Of a stretch of 64,000 nt of DNA, positions 17,766 to 26,700 are shown piece after piece. Origin of the DNA: an uncultured Clostridia bacterium. GTDB taxonomy: Bacteria; Bacillota; Clostridia; Oscillospirales; Acutalibacteraceae. The number at the start of each line of letters is the position of its first letter. The stretch's first letter is position 1. Location: NCBI GenBank assembly GCA_937884995.1, contig CAKZZL010000035.1:98989-162988 (forward strand). Reading direction: 5' to 3'. The position numbers and the translations under genes were made by a program. Under the pieces are notes generated by a model. The model saw only the letters and a list, made by a program, of their open reading frames with translations. It did no database searches and was not told the origin of the DNA.

Positions 17766-18682
17766 ATCTTCTGATTACAGGCGCAGCAAAATTCAATACT
17801 AATCAGACAGATGCTCTGGCAAATCTGGGATTTGAGATAAAGTTTCAATCCGATGAAGCGGGGACACCACAGACAGACTTTTCATGCATTGATGCGGTTA
17901 TCTGCAATAATCTATTTTTGTTTCATGAATTGGATGAATTTGAAAGCCTTAAATTCATCCAGCTTACATCTGCAGGCCTTGATCGTGTCCCAGTGGATAA
18001 GATAAATGGAAAAAAGATACCACTATGTAATGCAAGAGGTGTCTATTCTGTGCCGATAGCTGAGTTTGTTCTTGGCAGCATACTTAATTTGTATAAAGGG
18101 TATAATGACTTTTATGAAAATAAAAAACTCAAGGTTTGGGAAAAAAACCGAAATGTCAGGGAGCTTAATGGCTCATGTGCAACAATCATAGGCTGCGGGT
18201 CAATCGGATGCGAGTGTGCAGCAAGGCTTAAAGCTTTCGGTGTTAAAACCATCGCTGTGGATATATTAAAACCCAATGCAGTTTATTTTGATGAGTATTA
18301 TGACATAAGTGAAGTAAAAAAAGCTGTCTCAACAAGTGATATAGTTATTTTTTGTCTACCACTCAATGCTAAAACTCAGGGACTTGCCGACATTGAATTC
18401 TTCAAAGCCTGCAAAGACAGTGCAACAATTGTGAATATATCGCGCGGCGCTATCATAAACGAAGACGATTTAATCAGCGCTTTGAGGGAAAGATATATAG
18501 GGTATGCTATTTTGGATGTTTTCGAAAAAGAACCGCTGAGTGCTGACAGTCCCTTATGGGAAATGGAAAACGTCACACTTACGCCGCATAATTCATTTGT
18601 GTCAGAAAAAAACCAGGAAAGATTCTTCAAACTTGCATACAATAATTTGAAATCATTTATTAAAAGGGGAAATGAAAAATGA
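17762..18682 (+). CDS. D-isomer-specific 2-hydroxyacid dehydrogenase
   Basis: 306-aa NAD(P)-dependent dehydrogenase of the D-2-hydroxyacid family, reducing a 2-keto acid to a D-2-hydroxy acid. The catalytic domain halves flank a Rossmann fold with TIIGCGSIGCECAARLKAFG. Active-site residues are visible: Arg in NISRGAIINE, the acidic residue in the VFEKEPL segment, and His in LTPHNSF. It overlaps both neighbours by 4 nt (ATGA), upstream with the aldolase and downstream with a glycosyltransferase. Phosphoglycerate dehydrogenase (SerA) is a possible alternative, but there is no ACT or regulatory domain. The natural pairing is that the aldolase makes a 2-keto acid which this enzyme reduces. Confidence 0.85.
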   Translation: MNLLITGAAKFNTNQTDALANLGFEIKFQSDEAGTPQTDFSCIDAVICNNLFLFHELDEFESLKFIQLTSAGLDRVPVDKINGKKIPLCNARGVYSVPIAEFVLGSILNLYKGYNDFYENKKLKVWEKNRNVRELNGSCATIIGCGSIGCECAARLKAFGVKTIAVDILKPNAVYFDEYYDISEVKKAVSTSDIVIFCLPLNAKTQGLADIEFFKACKDSATIVNISRGAIINEDDLISALRERYIGYAILDVFEKEPLSADSPLWEMENVTLTPHNSFVSEKNQERFFKLAYNNLKSFIKRGNEK

Positions 18683-19782
18683 AATTCATATTGATATCCC
18701 CGAAAAACAGAACTGCGTATAACTTTCGCGGTGACCTTATAAAAGAAATAATTGCAAGGGGATATGAAGTTATCGTCATCGGGCCCAACAAAGACAATGT
18801 TGAAAAAATAGAAGAACTTGGCGCAAGATTTGTTGAGATTCATGTTAACAAAAACGGAGTAAATCCCATTGAAGACTTGAGATATCAGAAAGCTTTATAC
18901 AAGTTATTTATGCAGGAAAAACCGGATGTAACTCTCGGATACACGAGCAAGCCTGTTATTTATGGAGCAATAGCTGCAAAGAAAGCAAATGTCCCTCATA
19001 TTGTGTCCATGGTTACAGGCGTGGGATATGCTTTTACTTCACAATCAAAAAAGGCAAAGGCGATAAAAACAATAATGTCTTTCTTGTATAAAAAAGCCTT
19101 TAACTGTGCCGACAAGGTCATATTCCAAAACACAGATGATAAGGAACAGTTCATAAATGAAGGGCTAGTGGACCTCGGAAAATGTGAGATTGTAAACGGC
19201 TCCGGTGTGAACATGCAAAGGTTTCATCCATTGCCATTTCCGGAGGAAACAACATTCTTTATGCTTTCAAGAATAATGAATTCCAAAGGCGTAAGAGAGT
19301 ATCTCAGTGCAGCGAAGACAGTAAAGGAACTGCATCCGGAGGTTCGTTTTCTGCTTTTGGGAGCCTGCGAAGGAATACAGGATTCCATAGGCCCTGAGGA
19401 ACTAAAAAAATATACCGATGAGGGAATAATAACCCATTTTGGTGAAACTGAGAATGTTCCTCCATATTATGGCAAATGCTCCGTGTATGTTCTTCCATCA
19501 TACAGAGAGGGGACACCGAGAACAGTTTTGGAAGCAATGGCAACTGCAAGACCAATAATCACAACTGATGCACCGGGCTGCAGGGAAACCGTGATAGATG
19601 GTAAGACCGGCTATTTGGTCCCGGTGAAAAATGTCAATGCATTGGCGGAAAAAATACTATGGTTTGCAGACCATCCCGAAAAAGCGGAGGAAATGGGAAA
19701 AGCAAGTTTTGACTACTGCCTTGAAAAATTTGAGGTTGGGAAAGTAAACAGAGAAATGATGAGAATTTGTAAAATAATCTGA
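18679..19782 (+). CDS. GT4 glycosyltransferase, PglA-like
   Basis: 367-aa GT-B glycosyltransferase of family 4, with N-terminal acceptor domain and C-terminal nucleotide-sugar domain. Family features are NSKGVREYL (start of the donor domain), VLPSYREGTPRTVLEAMAT (E-x7-E type) and KTGYLVPV. The overall layout resembles PglA, which adds GalNAc to a lipid-linked first sugar, so it may add the second sugar. Cytoplasmic, membrane-associated. It overlaps the dehydrogenase gene by 4 nt and is followed by the sugar dehydrogenase 14 bp on, with AAAGGA as its RBS. Confidence 0.88.
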   Translation: MKFILISPKNRTAYNFRGDLIKEIIARGYEVIVIGPNKDNVEKIEELGARFVEIHVNKNGVNPIEDLRYQKALYKLFMQEKPDVTLGYTSKPVIYGAIAAKKANVPHIVSMVTGVGYAFTSQSKKAKAIKTIMSFLYKKAFNCADKVIFQNTDDKEQFINEGLVDLGKCEIVNGSGVNMQRFHPLPFPEETTFFMLSRIMNSKGVREYLSAAKTVKELHPEVRFLLLGACEGIQDSIGPEELKKYTDEGIITHFGETENVPPYYGKCSVYVLPSYREGTPRTVLEAMATARPIITTDAPGCRETVIDGKTGYLVPVKNVNALAEKILWFADHPEKAEEMGKASFDYCLEKFEVGKVNREMMRICKII

Positions 19783-19796
19783 AAGGATACATATAT

Positions 19797-21116
19797 ATGA
19801 ATTTGTACGAGAAAATTGTAGCGGGACAAGAAAAAATATCTCTTGTAGGACTGGGCTATGTAGGTATGCCAATTGCCGTAGCTTTTTCAAAGAAGGTCAA
19901 AGTAGTCGGATATGACCTGAACGAAAAGAAAATTGAACTTTATAAAAACGGCATTGACCCCACTAATGAAGTGGGAAACGATGCCATAAAGAACTGTAAG
20001 GTGGAGTTTACCTCCGACCAGACGAAACTCAGAGAAGCAAAATTCCATATAGTTGCTGTACCGACACCTGTAAATGATGATCACACACCGGACCTTACTC
20101 CAGTAGAAGGTGCAAGTGAGATTGTCGGCAAAAATCTTACTCCCGGCTCAATTGTAGTGTATGAGTCAACAGTTTATCCGGGTGTCACCGAGGAAATATG
20201 TGTACCGATTCTTGAAAGAGAGTCCGGTCTCAGGTGTGGGGTTGATTTCAAAGTGGGTTACAGCCCGGAAAGAATTAATCCCGGTGACAAGGTCCACAGG
20301 CTTGAGACAATTAGGAAGATAGTCAGCGGAATGGATGACGAGACCCTAAATACGGTTGCAAAGATTTACGAACTTGTAGTTGAAGCAGGTGTTCACAGAG
20401 CTGAATCTATAAAGGTGGCAGAAGCCGCAAAGGTAATTGAAAACAGCCAGAGAGACATAAATATTGCATTTATGAATGAACTTTCAATTATCTTTAATAA
20501 AATGGGAATTGACACAAAATCAGTTCTTGAGGCTGCAGGTACAAAGTGGAACTTCCTCAAGTTCTATCCCGGACTTGTGGGTGGTCACTGCATAGGTGTT
20601 GACCCTTACTATCTTACATATAAAGCTGAACAGCTGGGATATCATTCGCAAATTATTCTTTCCGGCAGACGCATTAATGATGATATGGGAAAATACGTCG
20701 CTGAAAATACAGTTAAGAATCTTATTAAAGCCGACGTATCTATTAGAAATGCAAAAGTAGCAATACTTGGCTTCACTTTCAAAGAGAACTGTCCGGACAC
20801 TCGAAACACAAAAATAATTGATATATATAATGAACTGAAAGAGTATGGCATTACTCCGATCATTGCAGACCCGCAGGCAGATAAAGATGAAGCCAAAAGA
20901 CTATATGAAATTGAGTTTGTGGATATTAGTTCAATCAAGGAGTGTGATGCGGTCATCCTTGCGGTTGCGCATGAAGAGTTCAAGACTTTATCCGCAAATG
21001 ATATAGACAGAATGTTTAAGTGTGTTTGTAATTCAGACAAGGTGATCATCGATATTAAAGGCCTTCTTGACCGCTATGAATTTGAAAAATCAGGATATAA
21101 CTACTGGAGATTATAA
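19797..21116 (+). CDS. tviB: UDP-N-acetylhexosamine 6-dehydrogenase (TviB/WbpO type)
   Basis: 439-aa NAD-dependent nucleotide-sugar dehydrogenase which oxidises C6 of UDP-GlcNAc or UDP-GalNAc to the uronic acid. Seen: GLGYVGMPIAVAF Rossmann motif, VPTPVNDDHTPDL, YESTVYPGVTEE, SPERINPGD, the catalytic GLVGGHCIGVDPYYLTYKA loop with its cysteine, and GFTFKENCPDTRNT. This fits the Vi-antigen TviB group rather than UDP-glucose dehydrogenases, judged by remembered family sequence. The adjacent epimerase makes the same TviB-TviC pair as in Vi synthesis, giving UDP-GalNAcA. Ends 2 bp before the epimerase. Confidence 0.9.
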   Translation: MNLYEKIVAGQEKISLVGLGYVGMPIAVAFSKKVKVVGYDLNEKKIELYKNGIDPTNEVGNDAIKNCKVEFTSDQTKLREAKFHIVAVPTPVNDDHTPDLTPVEGASEIVGKNLTPGSIVVYESTVYPGVTEEICVPILERESGLRCGVDFKVGYSPERINPGDKVHRLETIRKIVSGMDDETLNTVAKIYELVVEAGVHRAESIKVAEAAKVIENSQRDINIAFMNELSIIFNKMGIDTKSVLEAAGTKWNFLKFYPGLVGGHCIGVDPYYLTYKAEQLGYHSQIILSGRRINDDMGKYVAENTVKNLIKADVSIRNAKVAILGFTFKENCPDTRNTKIIDIYNELKEYGITPIIADPQADKDEAKRLYEIEFVDISSIKECDAVILAVAHEEFKTLSANDIDRMFKCVCNSDKVIIDIKGLLDRYEFEKSGYNYWRL

Positions 21117-21118
21117 AG

Positions 21119-22093
21119 ATGGGATATAAGCACCTTAAGTTCCCGGAGGGTACAAAATTCCTTGTAACGGGCGCAGCAGGATTTATCGGCTCAAATCTTT
21201 GTGAAGCCATACTTAATATGGGTTACAAAGTCACGGCACTTGATGATTTTTCAACGGGAAAGCAGAAGAATGTTGACATGTTCTCTGGCAATCCCGATTA
21301 TGAGTTTATAAAAGGTGATATTAAAGACCTTGATACATGTATGAAAGCATGTGAAGGGGTAGACTTTGTTCTTAATCAGGCGGCATGGGGCAGTGTTCCC
21401 AGAAGCCTTGAGATGCCTCTTTTCTACTCCCTTAACAACATACAGGGAACGCTCAATATGCTTGAGGCAGCAAGACAGAACAAAGTAAAAAAGTTTGTAT
21501 ATGCATCATCTTCGTCAGTCTACGGTGATGAGCCTAATCTTCCTAAAACAGAGGGAAGAGAGGGCAACCTTCTTTCTCCTTATGCACTTACTAAAAGATG
21601 TGATGAGGAGTGGGCAAAACTCTATACCATGCATTACGGACTTGATACGTACGGTATGAGATACTTCAATGTGTTCGGCCGCAGACAGGACCCGGACGGA
21701 GCTTATGCAGCAGTTATACCGAAATTCTTAAAGCAGCTTCTTAACGGGGAAACACCAACAATCAACGGAGACGGAAAGCAAAGCAGAGACTTTACATATG
21801 TGGAAAACGTTATAGAAGCAAACTTAAAAGCATGTCTTGCAACTCACGAGGCTGCAGGCAATGCATTTAATATTGCTTACGGCGGACGCGAGTACCTTAT
21901 AGATATATACTATGGACTGACAAAAGCTCTTGGCATCGATATTGAACCGAATTTCGGCCCTGACAGAAAAGGCGATATCAAGCATTCAAACGCCGATATA
22001 TCGAAAGCCAGAAAACTTTTGGGCTATGACCCGGACTACAGTTTCCAGGACGGAATTAAACTTGCTATCGAATGGTATAAGGAGAATTTATAA
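21119..22093 (+). CDS. tviC: UDP-HexNAc 4-epimerase (TviC/WbpP type)
   Basis: 324-aa short-chain dehydrogenase-type NAD-dependent epimerase. The nucleotide-binding GAAGFIGSNL motif opens the protein; then come LDDFSTG, QAAWGSVPRSLEMP, the catalytic Ser-Ser and Y-x-x-x-K (SPYALTKR), and RYFNVFGRRQDPDGAYAAVIP. The AA-x-GSVPRSL and GRRQ-P-GAY features match the group acting on N-acetylated UDP-hexosamines or their uronates. Stop and the next start overlap as TAATG. With the dehydrogenase it should supply UDP-GalNAc or UDP-GalNAcA to the glycosyltransferases behind it. Confidence 0.88.
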   Translation: MGYKHLKFPEGTKFLVTGAAGFIGSNLCEAILNMGYKVTALDDFSTGKQKNVDMFSGNPDYEFIKGDIKDLDTCMKACEGVDFVLNQAAWGSVPRSLEMPLFYSLNNIQGTLNMLEAARQNKVKKFVYASSSSVYGDEPNLPKTEGREGNLLSPYALTKRCDEEWAKLYTMHYGLDTYGMRYFNVFGRRQDPDGAYAAVIPKFLKQLLNGETPTINGDGKQSRDFTYVENVIEANLKACLATHEAAGNAFNIAYGGREYLIDIYYGLTKALGIDIEPNFGPDRKGDIKHSNADISKARKLLGYDPDYSFQDGIKLAIEWYKENL

Positions 22094-23148
22094 TGGCAGA
22101 CCTATCCGTTGTTATTCCTGTATACAATGCTGAGGAATACCTGCATGAATGTATAGACTCTGTTGTTAACCAGACTCTTAAGGATATTGAGATCATTCTG
22201 GTTGATGATGGTTCCAGCGATTCAAGCGGCCGGATTTGTGACGACTATGCGGCAAAAGATAACAGAGTTCGTGTAGTACACAAAGAAAACGGTGGTGTAT
22301 GTGAAGCAAGAAATACGGGAATCAGAGAAGTCAAAACCGATTTTTTCACTTTTATTGAAAGCGATGACTGGTTTCCGCTGGATGCCTGTGAAAAAATGTG
22401 GGACAAGCATACACAGTATAACGCGGATTTCGTTATAGGCAGTTACTATAAAGTTTCAACCGGCGGAACAATACAGAAACACCCGCTTCCGGAGAAAGAA
22501 ATAGTATACGATAAAGAAAAAATCACAAATGAACTTCTTGAAAGTGTTATGGGCCTTGTAGGTCCGCGTCTCAAAACACCGGGCAATGTAGATTCACTTT
22601 TGACGGACACGGCAAAACTGTATAAGACAAGTATAGTCAGGGAACACGATATTTATTGGATTGACAGAAAGAAGATTTATTCGGACTGCCTTGAATACAT
22701 TCTGAGATATTCCCATTTCTGCCAGACCGCGGTTTTCTTTGACGAGCCTGTATACTACTATCGCAGGACAAATACAGGTTCACAGACCGCAGGCTATCGT
22801 AAAGGAACTTTGGACCTCTGGCTTATTCAGTTTGATAATATGAGGGCATTCATCAATGACAACGGATATGAACACCTTTGGCCTGCATTCTATTCAAGAG
22901 TTTGTTTCTCGATTATTCCGATAGGAGGAAATGCCTACCGCACCGGCAATCGCAAGGACGGTATGGAAGAAGTCCATGCGGCTTTGGATCAGCCAATATA
23001 TAAAGAAGCTTTTAAGCATTTTAATATAAATGACCTTCCGATTCATTTCAGACCGCTTTTCTTCTTTGCAAAGCATAGGATGTATAATCTGTTTTTTGAA
23101 ATGACCAAAATAATGAGGAAAATGATGAACAGTCAAAGAGGTATGTAA
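22093..23148 (+). CDS. GT2 glycosyltransferase
   Basis: 351-aa GT-A fold family 2 transferase. The N-terminal third holds DLSVVIPVYNAEEYL, IEIILVDDGSSDSS and the metal-binding ESDDW motif near residue 93 in place of the more common DSDD. The C-terminal part is helical and without membrane segments. It overlaps the epimerase stop (TAATG) and the next GT2 start (TAATG). Related to the next gene at the N-terminal domain. Donor and acceptor are not predictable. Confidence 0.9.
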   Translation: MADLSVVIPVYNAEEYLHECIDSVVNQTLKDIEIILVDDGSSDSSGRICDDYAAKDNRVRVVHKENGGVCEARNTGIREVKTDFFTFIESDDWFPLDACEKMWDKHTQYNADFVIGSYYKVSTGGTIQKHPLPEKEIVYDKEKITNELLESVMGLVGPRLKTPGNVDSLLTDTAKLYKTSIVREHDIYWIDRKKIYSDCLEYILRYSHFCQTAVFFDEPVYYYRRTNTGSQTAGYRKGTLDLWLIQFDNMRAFINDNGYEHLWPAFYSRVCFSIIPIGGNAYRTGNRKDGMEEVHAALDQPIYKEAFKHFNINDLPIHFRPLFFFAKHRMYNLFFEMTKIMRKMMNSQRGM

Positions 23149-24188
23149 TGACTGATTTAGTAACAATAGTTATACCGGTTTACAAAACTGAAAAGTATCT
23201 TTCCGCCTGTGTTGATTCGGCACTCATGCAGACATACAAAAACATAGAAATCGTTCTTGTTGATGACGGATCACCTGACAATGCTCCGAAACTCTGTGAT
23301 GATTTGGCAGATAACTACGACTCAATCTCTGTTATCCACAAGGAAAACGGAGGGCTTTCCAGTGCCAGAAACGAAGGCATCAAGGCGGCAAAAGGAAAGT
23401 ACATAATGTTTTTGGACTCGGATGACAGATTGCCTCAAGATTTAGTCGAAGATATGCTGAGAATTATTTCCGAAGAAAAATCGGATGCGGTAATCCCAGA
23501 TTCGTACTATAAGGTTTATGAAAATAAGGATGATCAGATTCTTTCATATCATTTTACGGAAGAGATGTTTTCTGATGATCCTAAGATTTTTGCACTTGAG
23601 ATTCTTATACGAAAAGGCCGTTCTAGAAGGTCTACTTCGGTTTTATATAATTTAGATTTGATAAAAAACAACGATATTCTTTACCCGCTGGGAAGAATCT
23701 CTGAGGATTTCTTCTTTTCGCTTGATTTTTTCTCGGCTGCCGAAAAGATTTCATTGTATAAAAAACCGTCTCTCTTTAACTTGAAAAGGGAAGGCAGTAT
23801 ATCATCTTCATATTATGAGAATTTCTTTGATACAGTTTTGGAAATGGACAAGGAAGTTCAGAAATTCATTGCCCGTATTGATAAGGATAAGTACGGCAAA
23901 TACATCGAAGGCAGCAGAGAAACTCTTCTTTACAGAAATCTGCTCATATATGTCATCAATGTTATGGGAGCAAAGCAGCATTCATACAAAGAGAGAAAGA
24001 CCAGATGCATTGCGATGCTCAAAAATGAGACATTCCAGGAGGCCTTGCACTCTGATGTGGGAACACCGTATTTTGAGGGAAATTTTCAAAAGATATATAT
24101 GGGCATTTCCCTTAAACTTATCAAAATGAGAATGTATTCACTTACATGTTTTCTGGCATATATAGCAGCCAGAATAAATACAGTTTGA
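23148..24188 (+). CDS. GT2 glycosyltransferase
   Basis: 346-aa family 2 transferase. VTIVIPVYKTEKYLSACVDS, IEIVLVDDGSPDN and the DXD-type LDSDDRL lie in the first 100 residues. A helical C-terminal half follows. It is translationally coupled to the preceding GT2 through TAATG. Operon position suggests it adds one sugar in the middle of the repeat. Specificity unknown. Confidence 0.9.
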   Translation: MTDLVTIVIPVYKTEKYLSACVDSALMQTYKNIEIVLVDDGSPDNAPKLCDDLADNYDSISVIHKENGGLSSARNEGIKAAKGKYIMFLDSDDRLPQDLVEDMLRIISEEKSDAVIPDSYYKVYENKDDQILSYHFTEEMFSDDPKIFALEILIRKGRSRRSTSVLYNLDLIKNNDILYPLGRISEDFFFSLDFFSAAEKISLYKKPSLFNLKREGSISSSYYENFFDTVLEMDKEVQKFIARIDKDKYGKYIEGSRETLLYRNLLIYVINVMGAKQHSYKERKTRCIAMLKNETFQEALHSDVGTPYFEGNFQKIYMGISLKLIKMRMYSLTCFLAYIAARINTV

Positions 24189-24196
24189 GGTGAATC

Positions 24197-25486
24197 ATGA
24201 AGATAATTATTGTTTCAAATTCACCATGGCGCAACGAAAACAGTTTCGGCAACTCGTTCTCAAATATTTTTGAGGGAATAGATAATCTTGAGATAGCAAA
24301 CATATACTGCAAATACGGTATGCCACAAAATAACTGTGTTTCGCGTTACTTCCAGATTACCGAAAAGTCCCTTATTAATGGTTTCTTAAAAGGAAAAGCC
24401 AAAGGGAAAGAGGTCATTCCTGAGAACACAAAACAAGAGACTGAAGACGGAGAAGTTGCATTTAACAAAATCAAAAAGCACAAGAACATTTTTATGTATT
24501 GGGCAAGGGGCCTTGTATGGAAAATATGCAAGCCCGTATCAAAGGAACTAGTAGAATTTATTGATGACTTTAAGCCTGACCTTCTCTTTATACCGGTTTA
24601 CTATTCCTATTATATTCACGACATTAATGCTTTTATCCTGAAACACTGCAATATACCGGCGCTTGGTTATGTGTCGGATGATGTATATACTTTAAGACAG
24701 TTTTCATTCTCACCCTTTTTCTGGATTGACAGAATTCTTATGCGGAGGAAAATTGCACGTGTCTTCTCATGGTGCAAGACCGTATACGTAATATCGGATA
24801 TTCAGAAGAGAGAGTATTCGGAAATTTTCGGAGATAAGTTTGAAGTTCTGACTAAGTGTGCTGACTTCAGTGATGAAAACAGACCACTGGCAAAGATACA
24901 CATTCTTCCATATAAGATACTCTATGCCGGTAATGTAAGTAAGGGCAGATATAAAATAATTCTTTCACTTGCAAAGACAATAGAAGAAGTCAACAAAGAC
25001 GGTGTGAAGTTCTCACTAGATATTTATACCAACACCGCATTAACCGAAAAGCAAAAAAACAAGCTTTCGGCAAACACAGCCACATCTTTGCATCCGCCTG
25101 TCGGATACGAGGAGATTAAAAAGATACAGGAAGAATCAGATATATTACTTCATGCCGAAGCATTTGATCTCAGGGAGAGACTTGCCGTGCATCAGTCATT
25201 CTCAACAAAGATAGTTGATTATCTGGCATCAAATCGCTGTATACTTGCTATCGGTGACAAATCCTGTTCGTCCATTGATTATTTTATTCAAAATAAATGC
25301 GGTGCAGTTGCAGACAGCAAAGATAAAATCGTGGATGTCCTTTTGGATTTATATAATTATCCAGAGAAAATGGATAACTATCAAAATGCTGCATGGCACA
25401 GCGGGAAAATGCATCATCAAAGAACTGTTATGCAGAAAAATCTGTATGATAACATAGTTAAAACTGTTGAGGAGACCGGAAGATGA
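24197..25486 (+). CDS. GT-B glycosyltransferase, divergent
   Basis: 429-aa protein with a two-domain GT-B layout. The opening KIIIVSNSPWRNENSFGNSF is typical of exopolysaccharide glycosyltransferases; the C-terminal domain contains YAGNVSKGRY (donor-domain start) and LAVHQSFSTKIVDYLASNR (equivalent of the E-x7-E helix, less conserved). No signal peptide; two hydrophobic stretches may attach it to the membrane. Its stop overlaps the next GT4 start (ATGA). Family number not certain from sequence. Confidence 0.78.
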   Translation: MKIIIVSNSPWRNENSFGNSFSNIFEGIDNLEIANIYCKYGMPQNNCVSRYFQITEKSLINGFLKGKAKGKEVIPENTKQETEDGEVAFNKIKKHKNIFMYWARGLVWKICKPVSKELVEFIDDFKPDLLFIPVYYSYYIHDINAFILKHCNIPALGYVSDDVYTLRQFSFSPFFWIDRILMRRKIARVFSWCKTVYVISDIQKREYSEIFGDKFEVLTKCADFSDENRPLAKIHILPYKILYAGNVSKGRYKIILSLAKTIEEVNKDGVKFSLDIYTNTALTEKQKNKLSANTATSLHPPVGYEEIKKIQEESDILLHAEAFDLRERLAVHQSFSTKIVDYLASNRCILAIGDKSCSSIDYFIQNKCGAVADSKDKIVDVLLDLYNYPEKMDNYQNAAWHSGKMHHQRTVMQKNLYDNIVKTVEETGR

Positions 25487-26688
25487 AAGTGCTGCAGATA
25501 AATGCCGTGAATAAACTTTCAAGTACAGGAAGGACCTCCTATGAGATGTCTGAGTATCTCAACTCTCATGGCATAGATTGTTGCGTTTCTTTTTCAAAGG
25601 GACCGACGACGGAGCATTCTTACAGAATAGGTAACAATAGAGATACGAAGGTCCACGGACTTTTTTCAAGACTCAGCGGCAAACAGGGATACTTTTCAAA
25701 AAAGGCCACAAAGGATTTAATTAACTTTATGGATGAATATATGCCGGATATTGTAGTACTGAGAAATCTACACGGTAATTTTATCAATCTTCCGTTATTG
25801 TTTGATTATCTGGCAAAAAAAGATGTAGCAACGGTTGCAGTGTTGCATGACTGCTGGTTCTTTACTGGCAGGTGCTGTCATTATACGAGTGCAGGATGCT
25901 ATAAATGGCAAAGCGAATGCAATAACTGTCCGCAGCTTAATAAGTATAATAAAAGCTGGTTTTTTGACAAATCAAGGACTATGCATAAAGATAAAAAAGA
26001 GTATTTCTCTTCTCTTTCAAAACTGGCAGTTGTAGCTGTTTCCAAATGGCTTAGGGATGAGGCAACAAAAGCTCCGGTTTTTGAAAATGCAAAAGAGATA
26101 ACATATATATACAATTGGATTAACACAGATCTGTTTAAGAGTGTTGACAGTGACAATCTCCGAGCAAAGCATAATCTTCAGGATAAAAAAGTGCTACTCG
26201 CAGTTGCTGCCTCATGGAGCAGTGAAAAGGGGCTTGATACAGTCAAAGAAATTGGTGATAGGCTCAATGAAAACCAAAGAATGATTCTCATTGGCAGACT
26301 TCCTGAAGGCACACTGCTCTCCGACAGAGTAATAAATATAGCTCCCACCGAGAGTGCTGAAGAACTTGTAAAGTATTATTCAATGGCAGATGTGTTTATC
26401 CAGCCATCTCTAGAAGAAACATTCGGAAAAGTTTCAGCTGAAGCTCTGTCTTGCGGAACGCCTGTTGTCTGCTTTGATTCAACAGCCAGCCCGGAACTGA
26501 TAGGTGACAACTGCGGAGCTGTCAGCAAAGTCGGCGATATAGAAGGTATGCTTGAAAACATTAATTCAATACTCTCAAAGGATAAAGCAGAGTATTCGGC
26601 AGACTGCCGTGCATTTGTCGAAGAAAACTTCAGTATGGAAAAGAACTTGATTAAATATACGGAGCTTTTTGACAGGCTCACAGGATAA
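25483..26688 (+). CDS. GT4 glycosyltransferase with Cys-rich motif (WcaC-like), copy 1
   Basis: 401-aa GT-B transferase. Near residues 122-150 it has the motif HDCWFFTGRCCHY..GC.KW..CNNCP, a Cys cluster known from WcaC-type colanic-acid transferases. The donor-domain motif E-x7-E is LEETFGKVSAEALSCGTPVV. Paralogous to the next gene through its whole length (MKVLQINAV start, LHGLFSRLSGKQ.YFSK, SMADVF). It overlaps the preceding gene in ATGA. The four cysteines may bind a metal or stabilise the fold; that is inference. Confidence 0.88.
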   Translation: MKVLQINAVNKLSSTGRTSYEMSEYLNSHGIDCCVSFSKGPTTEHSYRIGNNRDTKVHGLFSRLSGKQGYFSKKATKDLINFMDEYMPDIVVLRNLHGNFINLPLLFDYLAKKDVATVAVLHDCWFFTGRCCHYTSAGCYKWQSECNNCPQLNKYNKSWFFDKSRTMHKDKKEYFSSLSKLAVVAVSKWLRDEATKAPVFENAKEITYIYNWINTDLFKSVDSDNLRAKHNLQDKKVLLAVAASWSSEKGLDTVKEIGDRLNENQRMILIGRLPEGTLLSDRVINIAPTESAEELVKYYSMADVFIQPSLEETFGKVSAEALSCGTPVVCFDSTASPELIGDNCGAVSKVGDIEGMLENINSILSKDKAEYSADCRAFVEENFSMEKNLIKYTELFDRLTG

Positions 26689-26700
26689 AGGGTGTAACAT

